Positions 1-6,914 of a stretch of DNA of 24,844 bases are shown here, piece after piece (position 1 is the stretch's first letter; each line of letters starts with the position of its first letter). The stretch is from Darksidea phi (Eukaryota > Ascomycota > Dothideomycetes > Pleosporales > Lentitheciaceae), in NCBI GenBank assembly GCA_030770425.1, contig JASJFT010000371.1, positions 1-24,844 on the forward strand, given 5' to 3'. The position numbers were made by a program, and so were the translations under genes. Below the pieces are notes generated by a model, which saw only the letters and a list, made by a program, of their open reading frames with translations, was not told where the DNA came from and ran no database searches.

Positions 1-296
1 ACGAGTTGGCCCGACTTAAAAAATCAGACGACCTAGCGGAACTAATTGAGACGACGATCCGTATCGACAATCGACTATACGAACGAGCACTCGAGAAACG
101 AGATGCTATGGGACCAGTAAGAGTCTATAGAAAAGAGTAAGTGGCTCGAAAGCGCGGATTCTATAAGGGTTATGACGAAATAGACGTTAGTATGGTCTAG
201 GAAAAGAAATACCCAAGGAATAAGAAACGCGAACAAGGTAGGAAGCCATAGAAAGTCCTAGCAGACGAGATGAGACGACGTCGAGACGAAAAGGCG

Positions 297-338
297 TGTC
301 TACGCTGCGGCATGCAGGGATACTTCGCCAGGGAATAC
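297..338 (+). other. Gag zinc knuckle 1, two ligands lost
   Basis: The codons read CLRCGMQG-Y-FARE-Y. The spacing matches a retroviral CX2CX4HX4C knuckle, but the His position (321-323, TAC) and the final Cys position (336-338, TAC) are tyrosine. CAC to TAC and TGC to TAC are the two strand forms of RIP. This copy should not bind zinc here. Confidence 0.75.
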
Positions 339-587
339 GGCGAGGAAAAGAAAAGCACAGGGAGCCAGGATGGCGCCAAGCGTGTAAACATAATCAGGCA
401 CAGCAAAGAAAAAGAAACCAAGCCTGACTCGATACCCGAGACATGGTACGACGCCAGCGGGTGGGACGAGGTCGAAGAAATCACTCGATAACAAGATAAC
501 CTAGAGCTCGAGATAGGAGAACTAAAACTCGACGGGCCAGATGAGGTTAGCGCAGAAGACGTTTTCAGACGGTTAGTATGTAATGAG

Positions 588-629
588 TGTTGGAAATGTA
601 GGACCAGCCAGCACATCGCTGAACATTGC
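588..629 (+). other. Gag zinc knuckle 2, intact CX2CX4HX4C
   Basis: CWKCRTSQHIAEHC matches the CCHC spacing exactly, with Cys at 588 and 597, His at 612 and Cys at 627. In retroelement nucleocapsids this motif binds zinc and packages element RNA. A tandem second knuckle is present in some retroviruses, but a single one is usual in Ty3/gypsy Gag. Confidence 0.8.
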
Positions 630-1528
630 ACCGACGCAAAAAAGCCAATATACGTCACGGGAGATCGAGGCTAGTAGGCGATAGGCCAGGCCCTAAGACT
701 CCAAGGACCAGAAGGTTGCAAGGCAACCTAGGACCACAACAATGTAGGCCACGACGCGCTACCATAGACAAACTATACGGGAAATTGCGAGTACCACGCC
801 CGATAGAAGGAGGAAACCATGATACTCCCAGGAAGCAGCTTGTACATGTACCTTCGAAATGTAGAATGCCCAATGGCAGGATACCATATCCACGACTACA
901 ACAACTGGGCCCAGGCTCATAAGGAGCAAGGATAGCCAGGATGGGTTGATTGCTACGATGACGAATGCGATAAGCATTTCCCGATGAAACACGCTACAGG
1001 ACGATGGCCACGCGGACCAACCTGGGTAGACACTAAAGGATATAAACGAGACATCAACTGTAGGATCACATACCAAGAACCTGATCACGAGGCCGTGCAT
1101 TGGACGCACTGCGATCGATCATGTATCCTACACCTAGCGCAACAAGAGCTTGCGGCTAGAAGGGAAGAAGATGTCTTCCATCAAAACCTCAAAAGGAAGG
1201 AATGCCTTGTCGAACGATGCGAATTGCACGGATATCCAATGTGGAACCAAGACAGTTCAAAGAACCCAGAGATCAGCAGACAGCTGAGGGCCCCAGGCAT
1301 ATGGCAGGGATATTACGACGCCTGGAACGACAAAAATGAGGTAGAACCCATTGATTGGGATACACCATCACCGAAAGGGGAACCATCGGAAGAACCGAAT
1401 TGGGAAACACCCCGTAGGATCGGAAGAGTGCCGGATCCAAAAATGGAATGGGCAGACGAGTCGCCCACTCGACAAAACGAGACCAGAGAACCAGAAAAGG
1501 ACCCCGAAGATTGGGACCTCTGCGATGA

Positions 1529-4500
1529 CAAGCCAAAAAACTAGGTTGTCATCAGCTACGCAAGAGTCGCGCTGATGAAAGCACCCAAAAGACGACTCTC
1601 CGAATCGTGCAAAGAAATATCCAACAACCGGCTAGGTTAGAGGTGGACGCACGAATTCACGGACGGAAAGTCCGAGCTATTGTGGACAGTGGAGCAGAGT
1701 TCACGCTCCTGTCGTCAAAATTGGTAGAGGAACAAGGGATTCCTTACCAAGTCAAAGAAAAACCCATACGAGTAGACCTCGGAGATGGATTACCCATGGA
1801 ATATGGAGGAGGCATGATTCGCCTCGAAACGAAAAAAGTAACCTTGGAGGTGGGAAACGTCAGAGACCATCGCAGATTTGACATCATGGAAATTGGAGAT
1901 ACCGACATGATTATTGGTTACGATTGGCTAGCAACACACAATCCACGGATAGATTGGAAGCTACGCAAAGTACTAGGCTGCGAGCGGGTAGCTCGAGTCG
2001 CAGGAATTAGGAGACCGGGTAGGTCCAGCCACGAGATCCAGTGCACACCCCGGAAAGGGAGGATAGGCTTAATTTCACCTCATAAGATCGCGAGGATCTA
2101 TGAGAAGAACCCGCAGAGAGTCGGCGTTATTATGGTACGAAGGGTCGCGACCGCGCAGGAAGGACCACGGCCAACAATACCTCGAGACTACGAGGAGTTC
2201 CGAGAGCTGTTCGAAGAACATCCGGAAACCGATTTACCAGAGCACCAGGAATGGGATCATGAGATACACCTGGAACAGGGCGCGAAGCTCGAGCCTGGAC
2301 CCATGTACTCGTTGACAGTGGATCAACAGGAAGAATTAAAAGAGTACTTAACGAAGAACCTGGAGAGAGGATACATCAGAGAAAGTCAAAGCTCTATGGC
2401 ATCACCAGTTCTATTTGTCCCAAAGAAGAACGGAAAGTTACGACTTTGTGTGGACTACAGACGTTTAAACAACGTCACGAAGAAAAACCGATACCCGCTA
2501 CCACTAATCGGAGAACTCATGGACCGGCTCCAAGGAGTTAAGTGGATCACGAAATTCGACATCCGGGAAGGATTCTACAGGATTCGAATAGCGAAAGGGC
2601 ACGAAAAGTATACGGCATTCAAGACCCGATACGGACTCTACGAGTACAGAGTCATGCCATTTGGACTGACGAATGCACCAGCAACGTTTCAGTCAGTCAT
2701 CAACAGAACGTTGAACGAATACTTAGACGTATTCTGCACGGCATATCTGGACGATGTTCTCATATATAGCAAAGGGACGCTGGAAGAACATAAAGAGCAT
2801 GTGAAGAAAGTGCTGCGAAAGCTACAGCAAAACAGGTTGCTGCTTCACCCAGACAAATGCGAATTCCACAGGACGGAAACCGAATATCTAGGTTTTATCA
2901 TTTCGCGAGAAGGAGTGTCTATGGACCCTAAGAAAGTACAGACTGTGAGGGAATGGCCAACCCCAACATCGGTCAAGGACGTGCAATCCTTTTTAGGATT
3001 CGCCAACTTCTATCGGAAGTTTATCAGGGATTACTCAAAGACTGCATCTCCACTCACGGAGGTAACCAAGAAGGAAAAGGGATTTCAGTGGAACCAGGAA
3101 CAACAGGAAGCTTTCGACAAGCTTAAGAACCTGTTTACATCGGCACCTATGTTGCAGATGCACGACCCGACAAGACCTCTCAGAGTAGAGACGGATGCAT
3201 CAGATTACGCACTAGGGGCGATACTCACCCAGCAAGGGGAAGACGGAAAATGGAGACCAGTGTTCTACCACTCACGCAAGTTCAGCAAGGAAGAAGTGAA
3301 CTACGACGTTCACGATAAGGAACTTGGCGCTGTCGTATCAGCATTTGAACAATGGAGACCACAGCTTGCAGGAGCCAAGCATAAGATTGAGGTCATTACG
3401 GACCACCAGAACCTTACAAGTTTCACGACTACAAAGAAACTCAATCGACGACAATTCCGATGGTCGGAATTACTGGCAGATTACGACTTTAAGATAAGTC
3501 ACCGGCCGGGAACACTGAACGGAGCGGCGGACGCTCTCAGCAGAAGATCGGACCTTCGAGGCACCGATGAACCCGTCGTACACGAACCAGTTCTACGAAA
3601 GGAACCCGACGGAACCCTCGTCTACAACCACACGAGGCTAGCCAAAATTACGGTAACAGTAGATGTCAAGAAAAAATGGAGAAACAAGGCCCGAGAAACC
3701 ATCAGGAACGCTGACGGAACACCAGAGGGAGACAATATATACTTCGATGAGGAAGAATACTCCGCTCTAACAAACGACTCGGAGACAAGGCCTTACATTC
3801 CACCGAGTCTCAGGGGAGACTTAATACGGGAAATCCACGAGAGCAAAATGCTAGGACACCCAGGAATCGATGAAACGGTCAGACATGTGGATAGAGAATA
3901 CCTGCTTACCAATGTAAGAGAGGAAGTTCGGAAAGCGATAGGCGACTGTTTGGAATGTTCTAAGAACAAACCTAAGAGACATAAGCCCTATGGATTACTC
4001 CAACCGCTAGTACCACCCACACGACCATGGACTCACGTCACGATAGACTTCATAGTGAAGTTGCCACCATCATTGGAACCGGGATCAGGAAGATTATACG
4101 ACACGATCATGGTAATCGTGGACCGATTAACCAAGGCAGCACACTTCATCCCGACGAACGAAGCAATTACGGCAGAAAACATGGCTTATGAGGTCAAAAG
4201 AACGCTCATCGCCAATCACGGATTGCCGGAACAGATCCTTACGGATAGGGACAAACTGTTCACTTCAAGGTTTTGGAGTACACTGCTCGCAAAACTAGGA
4301 ATTGAAAGAAAGCTATCGACTAGCTTCCATCCGCAGACAGACGGTCAGACGGAACGAACGAACCAAACTCTGGAGGAGTATCTGAGGTTCTATGTCAACA
4401 AGTTGCAGGACAACTGGGTTGAATTGCTACCAACAGCACAATTGGCATATAATAGCAAGAGATCTACGACGACTAGATGCTCACCGTACTACGCAAATCA

Positions 4501-6076
4501 CGGATATGAGCCGACGACTCACAGAGATCCGAAGGATATCGAGAGTATATCCACTGGGGCAGAAGAAAAAGCCCATTTGATGCAAGAACTGCACAAAGAA
4601 CTCAGCGCGCGGATAGCACGCAGAAACCTCACAACAGCCAAAACAGCAAACAAAAGAAGGCTCGAGGGACCGACCCTTGAGAGGGGGGACAAAGTTTTCC
4701 TTTCACGACGAAACCTGAAAACTAAACGACCATGCGACAAACTGGACAATTTACGAATCGGACCATTCGAAATTGAAGAAAAGACAGGACCAGTTAACTA
4801 CAGGCTAAAGCTAGCCAAAGGCATGAAAATACACCCGGTATTCCACGTATCGTTACTGGAACCAGCACCGGAAGACGCCGAAGTAGCCACCGACGTCGAA
4901 CTCGAAGACGAGGAGTACGAGGTCGAGGAAATTCAAGGACTACAGAAGTTCGGACGTCAGTGGAAATATTTGGTTAAATGGGCAGGATGGCCTACCAGCC
5001 AAAACACATGGGAACCAGTCAAGAACCTGCAGGGCTGCCAGGACCTGGTTGAGCAGTATCACCAGAAGCACCCAGAGGCAGAGGCTCCCAACCATCCAGA
5101 AAAGCGGAGAAATCAGTGGACTCGCACAGCAAGGCTTGCTGTGGTGACACGGGCAAGCTGGAAGAAGCAGACCGAGCGGCTTCCGCCTGTTCCGACTTTT
5201 CCAACTCAGAGATCGAAGCCAGCTCACGATCAAGAAGCTCACGTTGACGGGCATCGTACTGAGCCAGTTGCGCGCGGATACGCCGTTTGCGGGCTTGAGC
5301 GGCCAACTCTTCATCCTCAGCGGACTCCAGTTCGGACAGGAGTCGAGAACGCTCTTCCTCAGCGCGAGCAAGAGACTTGTCAGTCACCGCTAGACTACAA
5401 GAAACATTCCGAGAGAGACATCCACCACAACGAGCCGAGGACGGTAACGTCTTACATTCGCGGCCAGCGAATTGACAGTTCAGACACGATCGAGCCGGCG
5501 GCATTACACGACCAGAGCGAAGGACGTGGCGGGCGAGACGAAGACGACGAGCTGTGGAAGTCTCAGGACCTTTGGGCATTGTTAGGACCCAGGAAGAAAA
5601 TAAAGAATAGGGCTTGGACACCCGTGGAGGGGGACGTCACCTACTCTTATACCCAGGCAAGGGGCGGAACAACTAGGGCACCGGGCCAAGAAAAGAATTA
5701 CTGGTGCGTGCACGCGGGTTGCGGCGCAGTGTGGAAAGAATTACCGGAACAATTGGGCCACTGCCAAATGGGGTCACGAGAAAGGGAACGCGACTTCGAG
5801 GACGAAGCTTCGGAGGGGGGAGCGAGTGTTACAACCCCACGCGAATCACAGGATGCGGGGCATCCCGAGAAGGTTGGAAGCCAAGACAAGGGCTTAGTCA
5901 GTGATCCAACATCACGTGACAATGATCTGGTTGATCTGTGTCTTAGCGAACAGAGCAAACAGAGCATGACCAACAATGATCTGGTTGATCTGTGTCTTAG
6001 CGAACAGAGCAAGCAGAGCAAGGCAAAGCGGGACAGATATAAGAAGATGGAGGATCTCTTAGGTTTTCTGTCTTGA
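1529..6076 (+). CDS. pol: Pol polyprotein: protease, RT, RNase H, integrase with chromodomain
   Basis: This is the enzyme polyprotein for reverse transcription and integration. The frame is open from 1529; residues here are counted from GTG 1607, a non-ATG codon used only as an anchor, since synthesis should come by -1 frameshift from gag. The aspartic protease has DSGA at 27-30 and a MIIGYDWL strand near 101. RT has LCVDYRRLN near 281, Asp318 and YLDD 380-383. RNase H has Asp530, Glu572, Asp599 and Asp642. The integrase zinc site is H744-x6-H751-x29-C781-x2-C784, and the catalytic triad is D814, D880 and E916 with the canonical 35-residue spacing. GPF is at 1052-1054 and the chromodomain at about 1104-1155 (YLVKWAGW...TWEP). 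All catalytic residues are intact and there is no internal stop. The last 334 residues have no recognised domain, overlap an antisense ORF and run into the 3' LTR, so the natural C-terminus may be different. Confidence 0.93.
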   Translation, partial: QAKKLGCHQLRKSRADESTQKTTLRIVQRNIQQPARLEVDARIHGRKVRAIVDSGAEFTLLSSKLVEEQGIPYQVKEKPIRVDLGDGLPMEYGGGMIRLETKKVTLEVGNVRDHRRFDIMEIGDTDMIIGYDWLATHNPRIDWKLRKVLGCERVARVAGIRRPGRSSHEIQCTPRKGRIGLISPHKIARIYEKNPQRVGVIMVRRVATAQEGPRPTIPRDYEEFRELFEEHPETDLPEHQEWDHEIHLEQGAKLEPGPMYSLTVDQQEELKEYLTKNLERGYIRESQSSMASPVLFVPKKNGKLRLCVDYRRLNNVTKKNRYPLPLIGELMDRLQGVKWITKFDIREGFYRIRIAKGHEKYTAFKTRYGLYEYRVMPFGLTNAPATFQSVINRTLNEYLDVFCTAYLDDVLIYSKGTLEEHKEHVKKVLRKLQQNRLLLHPDKCEFHRTETEYLGFIISREGVSMDPKKVQTVREWPTPTSVKDVQSFLGFANFYRKFIRDYSKTASPLTEVTKKEKGFQWNQEQQEAFDKLKNLFTSAPMLQMHDPTRPLRVETDASDYALGAILTQQGEDGKWRPVFYHSRKFSKEEVNYDVHDKELGAVVSAFEQWRPQLAGAKHKIEVITDHQNLTSFTTTKKLNRRQFRWSELLADYDFKISHRPGTLNGAADALSRRSDLRGTDEPVVHEPVLRKEPDGTLVYNHTRLAKITVTVDVKKKWRNKARETIRNADGTPEGDNIYFDEEEYSALTNDSETRPYIPPSLRGDLIREIHESKMLGHPGIDETVRHVDREYLLTNVREEVRKAIGDCLECSKNKPKRHKPYGLLQPLVPPTRPWTHVTIDFIVKLPPSLEPGSGRLYDTIMVIVDRLTKAAHFIPTNEAITAENMAYEVKRTLIANHGLPEQILTDRDKLFTSRFWSTLLAKLGIERKLSTSFHPQTDGQTERTNQTLEEYLRFYVNKLQDNWVELLPTAQLAYNSKRSTTTRCSPYYANHGYEPTTHRDPKDIESISTGAEEKAHLMQELHKELSARIARRNLTTAKTANKRRLEGPTLERGDKVFLSRRNLKTKRPCDKLDNLRIGPFEIEEKTGPVNYRLKLAKGMKIHPVFHVSLLEPAPEDAEVATDVELEDEEYEVEEIQGLQKFGRQWKYLVKWAGWPTSQNTWEPVKNLQGCQDLVEQYHQKHPEAEAPNHPEKRRNQWTRTARLAVVTRASWKKQTERLPPVPTFPTQRSKPAHDQEAHVDGHRTEPVARGYAVCGLERPTLHPQRTPVRTGVENALPQREQETCQSPLDYKKHSERDIHHNEPRTVTSYIRGQRIDSSDTIEPAALHDQSEGRGGRDEDDELWKSQDLWALLGPRKKIKNRAWTPVEGDVTYSYTQARGGTTRAPGQEKNYWCVHAGCGAVWKELPEQLGHCQMGSRERERDFEDEASEGGASVTTPRESQDAGHPEKVGSQDKGLVSDPTSRDNDLVDLCLSEQSKQSMTNNDLVDLCLSEQSKQSKAKRDRYKKMEDLLGFLS
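1535..1599 (+). promoter_or_regulatory. -1 programmed ribosomal frameshift signal: slippery site and H-type pseudoknot
   Basis: In the gag frame 1535-1541 reads A AAA AAC, a canonical X XXY YYZ heptamer, directly followed by the gag stop TAG 1542-1544. The pol frame is -1 relative to gag and is open from 1529. After a 7-nt spacer, stem 1 pairs 1549-1556 with 1571-1578 (8 of 8 bp). Loop bases 1563-1569 pair with 1593-1599 (7 of 7 bp) as stem 2, forming an H-type pseudoknot with loops of 6, 1 and 14 nt. Spacer and stem sizes are in the range of retroviral gag-pro/pol frameshift sites. The first ATG in the pol frame (1796) lies after the protease active site, so a frameshift is needed to make protease. 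Pairing was done by hand. Confidence 0.87.
4916..5071 (+). other. Integrase C-terminal chromodomain
   Basis: Pol residues about 1104-1155 begin YEVEEIQG and contain the YLVKWAGW core and TWEP, followed by a DLVEQYHQKH helix. Aromatic positions of the methyl-lysine cage (Tyr at the start, Trp in VKW, and the residue before TWEP) are in place or nearly so. In fungal chromoviruses this domain binds methylated H3K9 and directs insertion to heterochromatin. Its 3' end overlaps the last codons of the antisense ORF. Confidence 0.88.
5019..5579 (-). CDS. Antisense ORF: Zn2Cys6-like zinc cluster plus coiled-coil protein of 186 aa
   Basis: The ATG at 5577-5579 (minus strand) opens a 186-residue frame ending with TGA at 5019-5021. 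A GTG 14 codons upstream extends the frame, but ATG is the reasonable start. Residues 32-61 have C32-x2-C35-x6-C42-x8-C51-x2-C54-x6-C61, which fits the fungal Zn(II)2Cys6 (Gal4-type) spacing CX2CX6CX5-12CX2CX6-8C. The N-terminus is Arg-rich. Residues about 67-130 are Glu/Arg/Leu-rich with long heptad-like runs, probably a coiled coil for dimerisation. A Ser/Ala stretch follows, then STDFSAFLDGW, an acidic-aromatic patch. The ORF lies opposite the end of pol, between integrase and LTR. The architecture suggests a DNA-binding regulator, perhaps of the element's own transcription or of host silencing, but that is inference; I do not know a named family. It could be a host-derived fragment. Domain logic is much better here than in the sense frame. 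Confidence 0.7.
   Translation of the reverse strand: MPKGPETSTARRLRLARHVLRSGRVMPPARSCLNCQFAGRECKTLPSSARCGGCLSRNVSCSLAVTDKSLARAEEERSRLLSELESAEDEELAAQARKRRIRAQLAQYDARQRELLDRELASISELEKSEQAEAARSASSSLPVSPQQALLCESTDFSAFLDGWEPLPLGASGDTAQPGPGSPAGS
5645..5651 (-). promoter_or_regulatory. Possible TATA box for the antisense ORF
   Basis: On the minus strand this reads TATAAGA, 65 bases upstream of the antisense ATG at 5579. The distance would leave room for a short 5' leader. There is no other promoter evidence, and such a 7-mer can occur by chance. Confidence 0.3.
5812..5826 (+). other. Polypurine tract (plus-strand primer)
   Basis: A G-rich purine run (GGAGGGGGGAGCGAG), broken by one C, ends exactly where TGTTACAACC begins. 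LTR retrotransposons place their plus-strand primer directly upstream of the 3' LTR, and that position is the main support. Confidence 0.75.
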
Positions 6077-6261
6077 TTCTTTGTAGTTAATCTTCAGTTC
6101 TTCACCTGACACTTACGAACAAGATTGGATCTTTTCCTAAGTGGTTATTCTAGCAATAGAATTCGTTGACTTGATCTTGACCTATCAGAAACCAACGGTG
6201 CGACAAACGTTCTATCGGCCCTAACCCGGATCCCGTATAAAGGTACGTACAACGCATAACA
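5827..6261 (+). repeat. 3' LTR, 435 bp, TGTTA...TAACA
   Basis: The LTR is called from its ends because the 5' partner is outside the window. It starts TGTTACAACC right after a polypurine tract and ends ATAACA at 6261, giving a 5-bp terminal inverted repeat (TGTTA/TAACA). The last CpA before the AT-saturated flank lies in this terminal motif, so the composition break falls on the same base. It contains a two-unit 54-bp tandem repeat in its first third and a TATAAA at 6236. The TATAAA is only 25 bp from the end, too late to leave a normal R and U5 if it were the start-site TATA. The pol frame runs 250 bases into this LTR. Confidence 0.8.
5919..6020 (+). repeat. Tandem duplication in U3: two 48-bp units with a 54-bp period
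   Basis: Bases 5919-5966 and 5973-6020 match at 47 of 48 positions (A/G difference at 5959/6013). The period of 54 keeps the pol frame, so the encoded tail repeats DLVDLCLSEQSKQS twice. Duplicated modules in U3 are typical of LTR enhancers; that role is inferred. Confidence 0.9.
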
Positions 6262-6696
6262 ATTACTAAAAGAAATCTTTTAAGTAGTAGGATAAAAGTA
6301 TAGTAGTTAAGTATATTAAAGTTAAAATAATATTTAATAATTTAATATAATAATTATAATCTAGAAAGAAAGTATATATACTATACCTAGGGAGCTTTTA
6401 TACTCGATTACTTATAAGTAAAAAAGAGTATTAACTCTAATTCCCTAATATAGTAGAGGCTATAGAATATTTATAGATATCTATTAGTAAAATATAAACC
6501 CTAGAAGATAATAAGTCTTAGAATACTTAATACTAGAATAAGTAGAATTTATTTTAATTAAAAAACTAGATCTTATAACTTTATAATTATCTTATTTACT
6601 ATATAAAGTAATACTCTAAACTAGTATAACTACCTATATTAATAAAAAGTTTATTATAAAAAAATCGTAGGAAACGTAATATAGTACTATATAGTA
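6262..6696. other. AT-saturated RIP'd DNA, no gene
   Basis: This 435-bp interval lies between the LTR end and the Fot1-like transposon. I see essentially no CpA or TpG, and stops are dense in all frames. It is probably the remainder of an older repeat. No terminal repeat or motif could be assigned. Confidence 0.7.
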
Positions 6697-6698
6697 TA

Positions 6699-6753
6699 AT
6701 ATATTTACTAGGTAAGCGGCTACTCTAAGCGAGTAGTTACCCTTATTAACTTT
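6699..6753 (+). repeat. Left terminal inverted repeat of the Fot1-like element
   Basis: It pairs with 8497-8551. The mismatches I see are transitions (for example AAGCGAG against AAGTAAG), consistent with RIP acting on once-identical arms. The inner border is approximate. Confidence 0.85.
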
Positions 6754-6914
6754 TTACGACGCGTTACCTATTAACTCTTATAGCTTAACTAATTACTATT
6801 CGATTACCTTATAACGAAGTAGATATCTCCCTAGCTATCTTAGCTATTAATTAGAATTAGATCTAGACTATTAAATACGCTATAGCTACGTTTAACGTCC
6901 CCTAAATAATAGTT

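Larger units (their letters stand above)
3..1544 (+). pseudogene. gag: gag (nucleocapsid half), interrupted by ten in-frame TAA/TAG codons
   Basis: One frame (codons starting at multiples of 3) runs from the window edge to TAG 1542-1544 and reads as Gag. A charged segment with an IDNRLYERALEKR-like stretch is followed by a zinc knuckle at 297-338 and a second, perfect CX2CX4HX4C knuckle at 588-629 (CWKCRTSQHIAEHC). A long Cys/His-rich tail comes after. Stops sit at 138, 198, 249, 489, 672, 675, 729, 765, 804 and 933. All are TAA or TAG, none TGA, as RIP of CAA, CAG or TGG codons would give. In the first knuckle the expected His and last Cys are both Tyr (TAC), again explained by CpA to TpA or TpG to TpA changes. 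In 1-300 TpA outnumbers CpA 23 to 8 by hand count, the reverse of pol. The last 203 codons (936-1541) are open. The frame is convincing, and this copy is unlikely to make full Gag. Confidence 0.8.
1..6261 (+). mobile_element. Ty3/gypsy chromovirus LTR retrotransposon, 5' end outside the window
   Basis: The order is gag (broken), protease, reverse transcriptase, RNase H, integrase with GPY/F module and chromodomain, polypurine tract and 3' LTR. That is the arrangement of the chromovirus branch of Metaviridae in fungi. The 5' LTR, primer-binding site and gag N-terminus precede base 1. Base composition is balanced and CpA is common: I count 30 CpA against 12 TpA in 3001-3300. The DNA directly after 6261 is AT-saturated and CpA-free, so the element is younger than its right-hand surroundings. 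An additional minus-strand ORF between integrase and LTR is not part of the standard chromovirus plan. Target-site duplication cannot be checked because only one end is present. Confidence 0.93.

Noticed and set aside
197..658. Minus-strand open frame of 153 codons over gag
   Set aside because: It lies opposite the gag frame with its two zinc knuckles and has only a low-complexity Ser/Leu/Phe composition and no motif.
655..1109. Minus-strand open frames opposite gag
   Set aside because: Hydrophobic-looking translations arise from reverse reading of charged gag codons. No start context or domain.
2100..2769. Other + strand frames inside pol
   Set aside because: They overlap the RT domain in the wrong frame and show no homology pattern.
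4940..5371. Another minus-strand frame overlapping the antisense zinc-cluster ORF
   Set aside because: It is a shifted reading of the same strand, without the cysteine spacing or coiled coil of the frame at 5019-5579.
5698..6021. Minus-strand frame with repeated LCLLCSLRHRST
   Set aside because: The repetition is just the U3 tandem duplication read backwards.
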